A stretch of DNA of 35,631 nucleotides from Anaeromyces robustus (Eukaryota > Neocallimastigomycota > Neocallimastigomycetes > Neocallimastigales > Neocallimastigaceae): the NCBI GenBank assembly GCA_002104895.1, contig MCFG01000534.1:1-35631 (forward strand). Direction: 5' to 3'. The notes under the pieces were generated by a model. The model saw nothing but the letters and a program-made list of their open reading frames with translations, did not search any database and was not told the origin of the DNA. The translations under genes were made by a program, and so were the position numbers. Shown here one piece after another: positions 9,916-20,149 of this stretch. How positions within the stretch are numbered: position 1 is the stretch's first letter; every line of letters starts with the position of its first letter.

Positions 9916-11165
9916 GTTGGAATATTTTCTGTGGGCTCAGGATAAGGTTGTGGACGATTTAATTGGCACTTCTCACATTTGGATACCATTCTTTTGATGT
10001 CATTAATCATATCATTCCAGTAATAACATCTTTTAAGTCTTTGATAAGTTTTAAAGTATCCCTCATGGCCAACATTATGGGCTGCAAAGATTAACTTAAG
10101 TTTTTCTGCAGGGTCCGTTATTAATTTTCGATATAGATCTCCATCTATAAAATAGTCCGTACCGTCAATTTTAGTAAACTTTTCCTCTATAAATTTTTTA
10201 ATTGTTTTGGATAGCAAATCACTCTTATCCTCTTTCATTAATTTAGTTGCTAAAATAGTTTTATTTTCTTTATTAGTCATGCGAGATAACGCATCTGCAA
10301 TGACATTTTTCTTTCCCGATTCATATTTAATTTCTACACCTAGCATACTGCAGAAAAGACACCATCTGGTATGTCTTGCAGTAGTCGGTTCCTTATTCTT
10401 AAATAAACCGATTAATGGTTTATGATCGGTATATACAACTGTAGTAAAGGGATTTCCCATAACGTATGATTTTAACTTCTTAAGGCAATAAAATAAGGCA
10501 GTTCCCTCCAAATCTGTAATTCCGTGATTCCTTTCGCTTTTAGATAGACTTCTGCTAATATAGTGAATAGGATGTTCAATACCTTCATCATCCTTTTGTA
10601 ATAACACTCCTCCAACTCCTTCATAAGAAGCATCGGTTCTTATAATGAAAGGTTGTTCAAAATTTGGATATTTTAAGATCGGCGCATTTATTAGTTTTTC
10701 TTTTAACAATTCAAAAGATCTTTGGTGTTCTTCAGTCCAACGATAAGTTACATTTTTCTTCAAGAGTTTACATAATGGGGCGGAAATTTTTGCATAATTA
10801 GGAACAAAATCTCTATAATAACCGACTGTTCCTAAGAAAGAACGTAATTCTGAAACATCTGAAGGTGCTGTCCAGTTTTTGATGGCATTTATTTTACTCT
10901 CTATAGGTTTTAAACCTTGAGTTGTCACTCTATGACCTAATACATCTACTTCCGTTTGCATAAAGTGACACTTCTCGATATTAATTTTTAAATTATGTTT
11001 TTTAAATATTTCTAAAACTTGTTTTATATGTTGAATGTGTTCTTCAATACTTTTCGAATAAATCAAAATATCATCAATAAAGTTGAAGACACACTTACCA
11101 ATAAGAGGGAAAAGAATTTTATTCATTTCTCTCTGAAAAGTTGCTGGAGCTCCAGTGAGTCCAAA
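9916..11165 (-). pseudogene. Gypsy B RT (partial), RNase H and integrase zinc domain
   Basis: The minus-strand frame begins inside RT at PFGLTGAPATFQREMNK, then the catalytic FIDDILIYS, the connection (VLGHRVTTQGLKP, LRSFLGTVGYYRDF), RNase H (RTDASYEGVGGVLLQK, HYISRSLSKSERNH, VYTDHKPLIGLF, KNVIADALSRM) and the integrase HHCC domain (HNVGHEGYFKTYQRL then CEKCQLN). The frame is unbroken for over 400 codons up to the solo LTR at 9915. The fingers, half of the palm and everything N-terminal are lost at the poly(A) junction, so the copy is dead despite well-preserved motifs. Confidence 0.92.
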
Positions 11166-11168
11166 AGG

Positions 11169-11190
11169 AAAAAAAAAAAAAAAAAAAAAA
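11169..11190 (+). repeat. Poly(A) tract (22 nt) at the B/C junction
   Basis: The run directly joins truncated gypsy B (minus) to the 5' region of gypsy C (plus). No LTR end or target duplication is visible at the join. It may be a deletion or rearrangement point or an assembly join in a homopolymer. Confidence 0.8.
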
Positions 11191-11264
11191 TTTTATTCTG
11201 AAAATATAAAATCGTTTTAATAAATTAAATTTCTCTTATTATAAATAAAGTAATAACTTTTAAT

Positions 11265-12227
11265 ATGGACGAAGTAAACATCGACAACGCAATCCTGAAA
11301 GATGGATTTGCTGGGGATAGACGATATCTTAAGGGCTTTCTCGCTAAAATTAACTTGATATTCTTATTGTACCCAGATCGTTACCCAGATGATACGACCA
11401 AAGTAATTTATCTTATATCAAGACTATATGGTAACGCTATGAACTGGGCTGCTACCCTAATTGAAAGATCAGACCCTTGTCTCAATGACTATCAAGCTTT
11501 CACTTCCAAATTAAAATCTTTTTATGGAAATAATGATGCTAGCTACGTCGCTAACCAAATGCTCAAGAGGATCAAACAAAAAAGTCTTGGAGGAATTAGA
11601 GGATACATATCCGAGTTCAACAAGTATACTGATGAATCCAACTGGAATGAAGAGGCAAAAATGGATGCCTTCATTGATGGCCTACATCAACAAGTAGCTT
11701 TGAAAGTTTTAGAATTATTCCCTGGCCCAAGAGATTTAATCTCTCTTCAAACAATTGCTTCCAGAATCGATTCAAGACTTAGTGCGAAAAGGACTTTCTT
11801 TGACAGTAATAATAATAATAACTCTACAAGAAAGAAAAATAACTATAGAAAAACTTACAATAAAGATAATTCTCAAGCTAAATATCATGGACCCCTAAGT
11901 AATGAAGAGAAAGAAAGAAGAAAGAAAAATAATCTATGCTTATACTGTGGTTCTCCAAAACATAAATTAGACAGTTGCCCTAAGAGGACCAAAAAACCAA
12001 CTGAGAAGACTTCTTTTATGTCTGTTCCTACTACTGTACCCACTCAGAATGAAAGAATTAATAACCGCAGAAACGAACAAGCTACGTCTAATTTCAAATT
12101 ATCATATGAACTGGATACCGAAGTATTGATACTGGCTCTGCTCTCAATCTTATTGATGTCGACTATTGTAATGATCATAACATACCATATAGCTGTGATG
12201 AAGAACTTCCAAAGATTCTTGGAATAG
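11265..12227 (+). pseudogene. Gypsy C Gag
   Basis: The protein is 320 residues as read. The capsid-type retrotransposon Gag fold region spans about 15-175 (LKGFLAKINLIF, ISRLYGNAMNWAATLIE, FIDGLHQQVALKVLELF). A CCHC zinc knuckle, CLYCGSPKHKLDSC, lies near residues 225-238. Gag would form the virus-like particle and bind the element RNA. The last 35 residues are not Gag: the frame is lost at about 12125, where the protease should follow. Protease resumes in another frame from 12128, consistent with a 4-base deletion within a repeated TTGA. Gag, protease and RT were probably one frame originally. The start is the first ATG after a stop-rich leader. Confidence 0.88.
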
Positions 12228-13437
12228 GTGGTCGTCAAGCTTTATTCGGAATTACAAAACCACTTAATCTTCGTTACAAAGATCACTTGTGCAGAACTCA
12301 ATTCTATGTCACGGATTTACCATATTATCATTGTATACTTGGTTTAGACTGGCTCAGAGAACACAATCCTGACATTGACTTTACTAATAATAAAATCTCT
12401 TTTGTCTCCGAACATTGTCTTACATACTGCGTAACTTTACCGACTAATGTTCCAGAATTTCCAGAAGAGAATTCTGCTTTTCCCCGAATAGAAAACAACT
12501 CTACACAAAATAATGAAATTACTACTTTGCCCGTTTTTCTTGAAACCGAAAAAGAGACTTCGTGTAAATCTTCTTCTCAAGAATCAAAAACAGAAACCGA
12601 GCATTCGAATGACAAGTCTTCAAAAGAAATATTAACTACTAAAGAATCTCTGATACAACTTGCATTCATGGTATCCCAAGAAATACTGCCAAAAGAACTA
12701 ATCGAATTTCTTGATGTTTTTAGAGAAACATCTGCTGAAAAGCTTCCGCCTCATCGTCCCTATGACTGTCAAATAAACCTTATTGAAAACGCGAGACTCT
12801 TTTATGGTCCAATTTATCCCTTAACTGAACTTGAATCCAGAGTTCTTAAAGAATACATTGAAGAAAATCTTAAAAAAGGCTTTATACGTAAATCCAAGTC
12901 TCCTGCTGGCGCTCCAGTTCTCTTTGTTCCTAAAAAGAATGGTGAACTCCGTCTATGTCAAGATTATAGAGAACTAAATAAAATTACTATTCGAGATTCG
13001 TATCCACTTCCATTAATTCAAGACATGCTAGAACATTTGGGAAAAGGTAAAATATTCTCTAAATTAGATCTGCGCTCGGCCTATAATCTAGTTAGAATCA
13101 AAGAAGGTGACGAATATAAAACCGCCTTCACTTGTAAATACGGTCATTTTGAATACCTGGTTATGCCATTCGGTCTTAAAAACGCTCCCGCGGTTTTCCA
13201 ACATTTCATTAATGATGTCTTTGAGGATATTATTGGTGTCTTTGTCTATGCATACATAGACGATATTATTATATTTTCTCTTGATAAAGAATCCCACATA
13301 ATCCATGTTAAAGAAGCTCTTTCTCGTCTTCGTCATGCCGGTTTATATGCTAAACTGGAAAAATGTCAATTTTTCGTATCGTCTATCGACTTCCTTGGTC
13401 ATCGAATTTCTTCGGAAGGTTTATCTATGGATCCAAA
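12128..13437 (+). pseudogene. Gypsy C protease and partial reverse transcriptase
   Basis: The frame opens at 12110, and the protease active site DTGSALNLID starts at 12128; ILGIGG and CILGLDWLREHNPDIDF complete the fold. After a Ser/Glu-rich linker come KLPPHRPYDC, KGFIRKSKSPAGAPVLFVPK, LRLCQDYRELNKITIRDSYP, FSKLDLRSAYNLVRI (first palm Asp), [14 protein letters not shown] and the catalytic YIDDIIIFS, then FLGHRISSEGLSMDP. RT motifs are intact up to this point. The sequence then runs into copia gag DNA at 13441, so the thumb, RNase H and integrase are gone. Confidence 0.92.
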
Positions 13438-13440
13438 CAA

Positions 13441-13929
13441 CTGTGGTAGCAGTAGTTTTTATTTTTATAATTTTCTTTGTGGTTGTTTTTATAACTACAT
13501 TCATCAGCTTTATGTCCGTATTTGTTACATTTATAACATTTTATTCTTCTTCTCCTATTGTAGTGGCTTTTGACATAATTGGCTTCAATATTATTGTTTG
13601 TTTGTTTACTATTATTATATTTTATAGCTCTTTTTTCTAATAAATATTTGTTATGCTGGTGTGCATCAATGATGACTTCACAGCATTTCTTCCAGTTGTC
13701 ACAATAGGAGTTCATATTTAAAATATAGGTAAAATTTGTTTTTATTGCATTAAAAAGATTGTCATATTTCTCTCTATCTGTTTTTGTTTCTTCTAGATTC
13801 TCTAACTCAGTGAATAAGTTGTCCATGTGAGCTATAAACATGGACATTGTTTCATTATTTTCGTTGAATTTCAAGTCATCTAATTCCTTTAGAATGACTT
13901 GTTTTCTTTCATTATTTGAGTATTTATTT
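13441..13929 (-). pseudogene. Copia Gag fragment related to element H
   Basis: The minus strand reads MKFNENNETMSMFIAHMDNL and a zinc knuckle CYKCNKYGHKADEC, nearly the same as Gag of copia H, with a few changes such as ENLEETK for ENLGETK. It matches 30981-31469 and has no LTR or target duplication at either end. It is a fragment left by a deletion or rearrangement. It has a few changes from H but is well preserved, so the joining event is recent relative to most of the cluster. Confidence 0.88.
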
Positions 13930-14105
13930 CAGAAAAGCGTGAAATAAAATTTTAAAGGAACGAATTAACATTAAATAAAATTATTATATATATTTATACA
14001 TAATTCTGGCAAAATATTTCATTTTATTTTAATTAATTAATTAGCAAAAAATAATGAAAAATCAACGATATTTACATTTCAATACCAAAAATATATATAT
14101 GTTTT

Positions 14106-15019
14106 TGTCAAGATATCAACTGCAATTGAAATTAGAATTTATAATTTCAATTATTTTGATATATAATATTATTATTTATTATAATAATTATTAATAATTT
14201 TTTATAATAATTATATATAATAATTATTATTATAATATTTTATTTTAAATATTATAATTTAAGATTATTTAAATAATCTAATAATATATTTTAATATATA
14301 TATTATTTATATATATTCAATTATATTGAATAATATATTAATTTTATTACTATTTAATATCGATATTAATAACTTATTATATTACAAATTATTAATTATA
14401 TTATACGTTAACGTATCACTTTAAATTAATGTATTAAATTAATGTATTAATATTTTATATTATATTTTATATTATTATTATCAAACTTACAAAGTATAAA
14501 AGAACATAACATTAAGTTATATTTAATGTTCTTTGTAAGGTTATTAACACCTGAATTATATAGTTATATTAATATTATCAATATCTTATTTTTAAATAAA
14601 ATTTACTATTAAAAAGTTAATCTTAAAGTGTTATTATTATTATTAAATAAATATTGTGTTATTTGCATTACAATTAATTTAGTTATTATTTAAATATTAT
14701 TTAATTATAAAAACTATTTAATTATAAAAACTATTTAATTATAAAAACTATATAATTAGTCATTCGACCTAGTAGACTTATTTAAATTAGAAAATAATCC
14801 AGTTGGAAACTTAACATAAAATTTATTATTAAAAAGTTAATATTAAAAGTGTTATTATTATTATTAAATAAATATTGTGTTATTTACATTGCAATTAATT
14901 TAGTTATTATTTAAATATTATTTAATTATAAAATTATTTAATTATAAAAACTATATAATTAGTCATTCGACCTAGTAGACTTATTTAAATTAGAAAATAA
15001 TCCAGTTGGAAACTTAACA
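14106..15019 (+). repeat. LTR of family D, second copy, with internal tandem duplication
   Basis: It starts TGTCAAGATATCAACTG and ends CAGTTGGAAACTTAACA, matching 5271-5956 over nearly its full length. It includes TATAAAAG (14495) and GTAAGGTTATT (14535). It is longer than the first copy because a segment of about 200-220 bp near the 3' end is duplicated (14600-14819 and 14820-15019). The flanks GTTTT and TTTAA do not match, so it is not a clean solo LTR. The 13930-14105 stretch before it holds nothing recognisable. Confidence 0.85.
14600..15019 (+). repeat. Tandem duplication of about 200-220 bp
   Basis: Both units begin AAATTTA(C/T)TATTAAAAAG and end CAGTTGGAAACTTAACA. The first also contains a triplicated 17-bp unit (AAAACTATTTAATTAT), which explains the length difference. 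Confidence 0.85.
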
Positions 15020-15021
15020 TT

Positions 15022-15584
15022 TAAAAATTATCAATATTAAATTAAATGTTAAATTATAAAATATTTAATTATTTAAAATATTATAAAATAATAATAATTA
15101 TATTAAATTTATAAATATTAAAAATAAAATAATTATTTAACAATTTATTGTTAAATACTTTAATAATTGTTTATAAACATAGCTTAAATTTAGAAATTAG
15201 TATAAAAATAAATTATAAAATATTCTTTTAAAATTGTTCCTAATTAGCCATAAAAATTAGATAATAAATAACAATTAATAATTAATAATATTCTTAGATT
15301 AATTTTAAAATATAAAATGGTTACTAATTAGCCTAAATTAGATATTATTAGTAATAATACTTACTAGAAGTATTATATTAAATTTTTAATAAAATTTCAT
15401 GTAATAATACATAACAAGATGTATTAAATTAATAATTAATAAATAAAGATTTTTATAATAAAACATATTTAAATTTCTTATAAAACAATTTTTTTTAAAA
15501 TTATTTACTATAATAAATATTTGAATACAGGTAAATATCACTTTCTAAGCCTATTTAGAATTAAGGTATTTACCATTTGTATCA
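15022..15584 (+). repeat. LTR X1 of element X (563 bp)
   Basis: It matches 16886-18054 base for base in most places. Near its end it has a nested stem (GGTAAATA with TATTTACC, enclosing TTCTAA/TTAGAA). The last bases form ACCATT-TGTATC-AATGGT, a hairpin spanning the LTR edge and the primer-site candidate. Confidence 0.75.
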
Positions 15585-16885
15585 ATGGTGGAGAATCCAA
15601 AAACCTACTGTTAGTAGCTAATCTTAAGGCCGGAGGGAAGTATATAATCTTTTCGGTTCCCCAAAAAGATCATATATAAATTTATTCAGAAATTAAATTA
15701 ATATTATAGAATATTTATAAATCTTATTAAAAGTTATATAAATAATAATAAAATTGCAATAAAAATAATATAAAAGAATAATAATATAATAAAATATTTT
15801 TTATAAAATTTTATAATCAAAAATCTATAAAATTAATTATAATAAAATATTAAATAATATATAAAATAATATTCTAATAATTAATTAATAAAATAATATG
15901 TAATCTAGAGAAGGATTAATATTATAAAAACAATTATAATTATATAAAACATTAATATTTAAAAATTAAAAATTATTTTAAACAAATTATTATAATTAAA
16001 AATAATAAATAGATATAAACATTATAATATATATAAAAATATAAATTAAATTATTATACTATATATTAGAATATATTGTAGTATATTATCATTTTATATT
16101 GTTTAATATATTTTAAAATAGTTTATTATATAAATTTAATATCTGAATTAAATTTTTCATAAACAATCCATATAAAAATAATTTTTATGAAATATTCTTG
16201 TAATATTTTATATCAATATTATGATATATAGTAGTTTATATACAAAATATTATAATATTGCCATTTAAAACCGATATCTTATAATATAATATATAATATT
16301 ATAAAGCCACAATGATAATATAATATATAACAAGCCTATATGTAGAATATTATATTATAAAAATTAAAATGAAGAAATTCTGAAGATAGAATCTACAAAA
16401 ACAATTATTTAATGGAAAAATACGTAATAATCCTAATAGAAAACAATAGTCTTTCTATAAATATTTCTCGGAAAATATAAAAACAAAATGTGGATACTTT
16501 GAAGTGGATAATATCAAATAAACCTTAAATAATAATTAAAATAACGAAATATTATTAAAATAATGTGGATAAATTGTGGATACAATTAAAACTAATAACA
16601 AAATAATGAGCATTTAAGTCTTATAACTCGGAATAAAAATAAATTAAAACTTATGGAAGACATAATAAACTTGAAGTTTAAACAATAAATATAACACAAA
16701 AAAAAAAGAATAATCTAACTAAAAAGAAGAACAATTAATCAAAGATATATAACTATAAAATTCCATTCTTTATAAAAATATAATTTCAACATTAATAACT
16801 TCATGGGTCGAAGTTATATCTTAACGCCGGAGGAATTGATAAAGAATGAAATTTTTAAATAATAAAATAATAATTTAGCTGATTT
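15585..16885 (+). other. Interior of element X: non-coding, with two structured GC-richer blocks
   Basis: No frame of useful length exists. Two islands of higher GC are set in AT-only sequence. The first (15586-15680) has CTACT-GTT-AGTAG, then ATCTTAAGGCCGGAGG (15621-15636), then a hairpin with ATCTTTT and AAAAGAT arms around CGGTTCCCC. The second (16760-16860) has TAACTTC-ATGGGTC-GAAGTTA, then ATCTTAACGCCGGAGG (16818-16833), all enclosed by CATTCTTTAT / ATAAAGAATG. The shared 16-mer preceded by a hairpin suggests RNA function, such as packaging or primer placement. Function is unknown. Confidence 0.6.
15586..15598 (+). promoter_or_regulatory. Candidate primer-binding site of element X
   Basis: TGGTGGAGAATCC begins one base after the ATCA end of X1. 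TGG is the complement of a tRNA CCA end, and the remaining ten bases would pair with a tRNA 3' acceptor strand ending ATTCTCC-A. I cannot name the tRNA without the genome's tRNA set. Confidence 0.45.
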
Positions 16886-17291
16886 TGAAAATTATCAATA
16901 TTAAATTAAATGTTAAATTATAAAATATTTAATTATTTAAAATATTATAAAATAATAATAATTATATTAAATTTATAAATATTAAAAATAAAATAATTAT
17001 TTAACAATTTATTGTTAAATACTTTAATAATTGTTTATAAACATAGTTTAAATTTAGAAATTAGTATAAAAATAAATTATAAAATATTCTTTTAAAATTG
17101 TTCCTAATTAGCCATAAAAATTAGATAATAAATAACAATTAATAATTAATAATATTCTTAGATTAATTTTAAAATATAAAATGGTTACTAATTAGCCTAA
17201 ATTAGATATTATTAGTAATAATACTTACTAGAAGTATTATATTAAATTTTTAATAAAATTTCATGTAATAATACATAACAAGATGTATTAA

Positions 17292-17892
17292 TGTAACGAA
17301 ACTCAGAATTAGTAAAATAGTAACCATGGTCTAGTGGTCAGACACTAGAACCATCAGGCCGAACCTCTCGGGTTCGATTCTCACTCTTTCCAATTTTGGA
17401 AAAATTTTATTTTAAAAATTTATTATCAAAATTTTCTACACTTTCCCTTGTTGTAGAAATTACTCGAATTTAATCGATAAAATCTTATCGATTAAATTCT
17501 AAAAGATTCTAGTTTTTCTTTTTATTTTAAATTTTATTTATCCGAGATTCATTTTAAATCAAAAAATCTAAGTTTCTAGAACTTTTAATACTTTTTACAA
17601 ACGAAAACTATTTTTCCGTAAAAAGTATAAATACGTGTAAAATTTCGACAAAAGAAATATTTTTTCTTCGCGTTTTTATTAACTAGTTAAATAAGTAATT
17701 CGAAATATTACACTAACTAATTAATAAATTATTATATTTTAAATTTAATAAAAACTAATAAAACATTTTATTATAAAACATATTTTTAATTAACTGTGTC
17801 TTTTATCTTTCTTAGATCTTTCGTGTTGTCCATTATTTCGAGTTACTCAAGCTTGCGGGCCTGTTGCTAATAAACTCCACTCAATCATTACA
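17292..17892 (+). mobile_element. Solo LTR, family b (601 bp), inside LTR X2
   Basis: It runs from TGTAACGAAACTCAG to CAATCATTACA and is flanked by ATTAA on both sides (17287-17291, 17893-17897). The uninterrupted sequence in X1 (GATGTATTAAATTAATAATT) shows the empty site directly. A TATAAATA near 17626 gives the + sense. Confidence 0.96.
17321..17393 (+). promoter_or_regulatory. tRNA-like module with A and B boxes (family b)
   Basis: A box TGGTCTAGTGG lies at 17327-17337 and B box GGTTCGATTCT at 17371-17381, 44 bp apart and 35 bp from the LTR start. The hairpin ATGGTCTAGTG / CACTAGAACCAT is kept with changes on both arms. Confidence 0.75.
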
Positions 17893-18069
17893 ATTAAATT
17901 AATAATTAATAAATAAAGATTTTTATAATAAAACATATTTAAATTTCTTATAAAACAATTTTTTTTAAAATTATTTACTATAATAAATATTTGAATACAG
18001 GTAAATATCACTTTCTAAGCCTATTTAGAATTAAGGTATTTACCATTTGTATCATATGAGTTTCGTTAC

Positions 18070-18710
18070 AATTTCTTTATTTATTATTTTATTTATTTAT
18101 TTTATTATTAATTTTGTAAAGTTTTAATTTGGTTTAAGGATTAACTTAGTCGAAATGCTCAATAATCTAATACGTAGGGTGTACTAAATATATTTATTTT
18201 TATTATAAGACTTAATATAAATTTTATTTCTTTATTTAGTTTTATTTAATTATTTTTATTATTATATTTTATTAGATTATTATTAGGTTAATAATCTTAC
18301 AAAGAATGTAAGAATACATATTTCATCAATCTTTTATACATTTTCATTGAACAATACAATAATATAAGTAAATTAATATTTATATTAATTATAATAATAT
18401 ATATTAAAAATAATATAAGATAAGAATATAATTTGTTAATAAAATAAAAGTATAATTTATATTCAACTGTATTATTAATAAAATTAATAATAACTAAATT
18501 GTTTAAGGATTTGGGGCGCATAAACATGCTGAATAATAAATATTTAATAGATATAATGTGGCTTATACCTATAATCCATTCAAATCCTTAACAAATTTTT
18601 TTTAAAAAAATGTTTTTTTTATTTTTTATTTTGTTTTATTTTATTTTTTAATGATTAAAAAATTTTTACTCTTTTTATTTTACTTTTTATTATAAAGGTA
18701 TTAATAAGAA
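18070..18710 (+). repeat. Low-complexity repeat P, split by a solo LTR
   Basis: The parts 18070-18114 and 18594-18710 together match 32311-32480 (TTTCTTTATTTATTATTTT, then AAAAAAATGTTTTTTTTATT and so on). At the other site the same sequence is one arm of a large palindrome. It is AT-only and non-coding. Confidence 0.7.
18115..18593 (-). mobile_element. Solo LTR of the gypsy E family (479 bp)
   Basis: On the minus strand it runs from TGTTAAGGATTTGAATGG to AAAACTTTACA, with AATTT duplicated (18110-18114, 18594-18598). It matches the 5' LTR of element E (33098-33571) throughout, including TATAAAAG and CTTTGTAAGATTATTAACC. Confidence 0.94.
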
Positions 18711-18925
18711 TGCCTAACCTAATTATTATTATTTATTAGAGTGTTGTATTTTGCGATGGGGTGCATTTCGAAAATTTGTATTTCGAAAACATTTTTAAAT
18801 AAAATACTGTTAAAATATATATGATTTTGATATTGATATCTTAATTTATTTTTTTATTAATAATTTATACTTTAAAGTTTTATTCAAAAATATAAAATAT
18901 ACGCAGTTACATTTTAATATATAAT
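18711..18925. other. AT-rich stretch without a gene; short shared repeat
   Basis: No coding frame is seen. At 18758-18795 it shares GTGCATTTCGAAAATTTGTATTT-type sequence with 25381-25420, next to repeat P in both places, so the two sites probably share a larger old repeat. Confidence 0.5.
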
Positions 18926-19408
18926 TGTAATAAATTGTAAAAAATAAATAAATAAATTATTTTAAACAATTATTTATATTTTTAGACCCAATAGGTCAAC
19001 ACAGAAAGTAAATCAGAATAAAATATGTTTTATAAGAAATATGTTTTATTAGTTTTATTAAAATTTAAAAATTTATTCGTTTATTAATTAATTCTGTAAT
19101 GTTCTGAATTACTTACAATTAATTAATAAAATCGCGAAGAATTAATCATTAAAAAATTTTACACCTATTTATACTTTTTACGGAAAAATAGTTTTCTTCG
19201 TAAAAAGTTATTTAAAATTTCTAGAAACTTTTGATTAAAATCTTATAGAAAAATTTAGAAAAATTTAATATAAAAGTTGTCTTAAAATTTTTGATTGTAT
19301 TCTATTAATTTCTACGTAAAATACAGAAATAAAAATACAGAAATAAAATACAGAAATTCATAATAAAAATTTAAAAAATAAAATTTTTATAAAGTTTGTA
19401 ACAAGTGT

Positions 19409-19465
19409 GAGTCGAATCCAGAGTGTTCGCCCAGATGGTCATAGTGACTAACCACTAGACCATGG
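19409..19465 (-). promoter_or_regulatory. tRNA-like module of the gypsy G LTR, cut at its A box by an insertion
   Basis: On the minus strand, A box TGGTCTAGTGG is at 19462-19452 and a B box GATTCGACTCA at 19419-19409 has one change from the other copies. The family-c LTR is inserted at CATGG, which overlaps the first bases of the A box. Confidence 0.7.
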
Positions 19466-20149
19466 TGTAAAGATATTATGCGCCACATTATAATATCTTT
19501 AATTTTAAATTCAGCCACTTTTCAAGTAACTGAATTACAAAAAAATATTTCTGTAAAATTATTGTGAAACAATAATTTAAATCAATTAAATAAAGTTCAA
19601 AACAAAATAAATTATTAATTTATTTTGTGAAATATTAATTTTTTCACTTTTAATTTATAAAATTTTTCATTGTTTTTTAAATTTAAAATATATAATAAAT
19701 ATATTATTAATATTAGAATAATAAATAAATAATAAATGAACTCAATTGAAATTATTTAGTCTTAGTTTTAATAGTTAATTTAAAATTTCCATTTTTAGAA
19801 ATAATAAATAAATTTATTAAATAATAAAGTTTAGTTAGTTAGATAGTCCGTAAATAAATAGAAATTAAATATAAATAAATTAGTATAATATATAATAAAT
19901 ATAATTATAAAAAAATATAAAAATACTTCAAAATTTCTTAAATTTTGAAAGGTGTAATTGTTATTATTTTATATTTTTTTTTATTCTTAAAAAATTAATA
20001 AAACATATATTTTAAATTAAAAATACGTTAATAAAAAATATGTTTTGTTAAAATATATGTTTTATTAATTTTTTAACGTATTTTTAATTTTTTTTGTGTT
20101 AGTGTTTTCCAAATTGTTGTTGTAATCTATTTTTCAATAATCCTTTACA
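19466..20149 (+). mobile_element. Solo LTR, family c (684 bp), inside the gypsy G LTR
   Basis: It runs from TGTAAAGATATTATG to CTTTACA and is flanked by CATGG on both sides (19461-19465, 20150-20154). It is the reverse-oriented relative of 3429-4061, longer by an extra palindromic stretch near 19990-20090. TATAAAAA at 19916-19923 indicates the + sense. The start forms an 11-bp hairpin (19469-19479 with 19490-19500). Confidence 0.95.

Larger units (their letters stand above)
7336..11168 (-). mobile_element. Ty3/gypsy retrotransposon B, 5'-truncated
   Basis: On the minus strand the order is RT (from the PFGLTGAPATFQ motif), RNase H, integrase, purine tract and 3' LTR. Its sequence is distant from A, C, E and G, and no chromodomain follows the integrase. 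The 5' part (LTR, gag, protease and RT fingers) is missing: the coding sequence stops at a 22-nt poly(A) run at 11169, beyond which element C begins in the opposite direction. A solo LTR (9212-9915) splits the integrase. Confidence 0.92.
11191..13437 (+). mobile_element. Ty3/gypsy retrotransposon C, truncated at both ends
   Basis: It contains a short leader, gag with a zinc knuckle, protease and about two thirds of RT, in the family order. The pre-RT motif KLPPHRPYDCQINL and the RT are close to A and E, not to B. The 5' LTR is missing at the poly(A) run, and RT stops abruptly after GLSMDPN, where a copia gag fragment in the other orientation begins. Confidence 0.9.
15022..18054 (+). mobile_element. 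Non-coding element X with paired 563-bp LTRs
   Basis: Two copies of one repeat, both exactly 563 bp once the nested solo LTR (17292-17892 plus one ATTAA) is removed, flank a 1301-bp non-coding interior. The repeats start T(A/G)AAAATTATC and end TTTGTATCA, so the TG/CA ends of LTRs fit for X2, with one change in X1. A TGG primer-site candidate follows X1. There is no coding frame inside, so this resembles a LARD/TRIM-type non-autonomous LTR element. No matching target duplication is seen (ACATT and TATGA), so one flank is probably rearranged. A segmental duplication is the alternative. Confidence 0.6.
16886..18054 (+). repeat. LTR X2 of element X, interrupted by a solo LTR
   Basis: It is a second copy of 15022-15584, split at 17292 by a family-b solo LTR. 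The 15 bases after it (18055-18069) read, on the minus strand, TGTAACGAAACTCAT, the first bases of a family-b LTR, which suggests a rearrangement at this edge. Confidence 0.75.

Noticed and set aside
5271-15019. Treating the two family-D LTRs as the ends of one 9.7-kb element
   Set aside because: The first is the 3' LTR of gypsy A (purine tract directly upstream), and the intervening genes run in both orientations; flanking 5-mers do not match.
15585-16885. A mitochondrial-type intron or group I/II ribozyme in the interior of element X
   Set aside because: No domain V-like or P7 core motif could be recognised; only simple hairpins and a shared 16-mer.
18297-18527. A 76-codon minus-strand frame
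   Set aside because: It lies inside the E-family LTR, across the TATA and RNA start region, and is not conserved as protein in the other copy.
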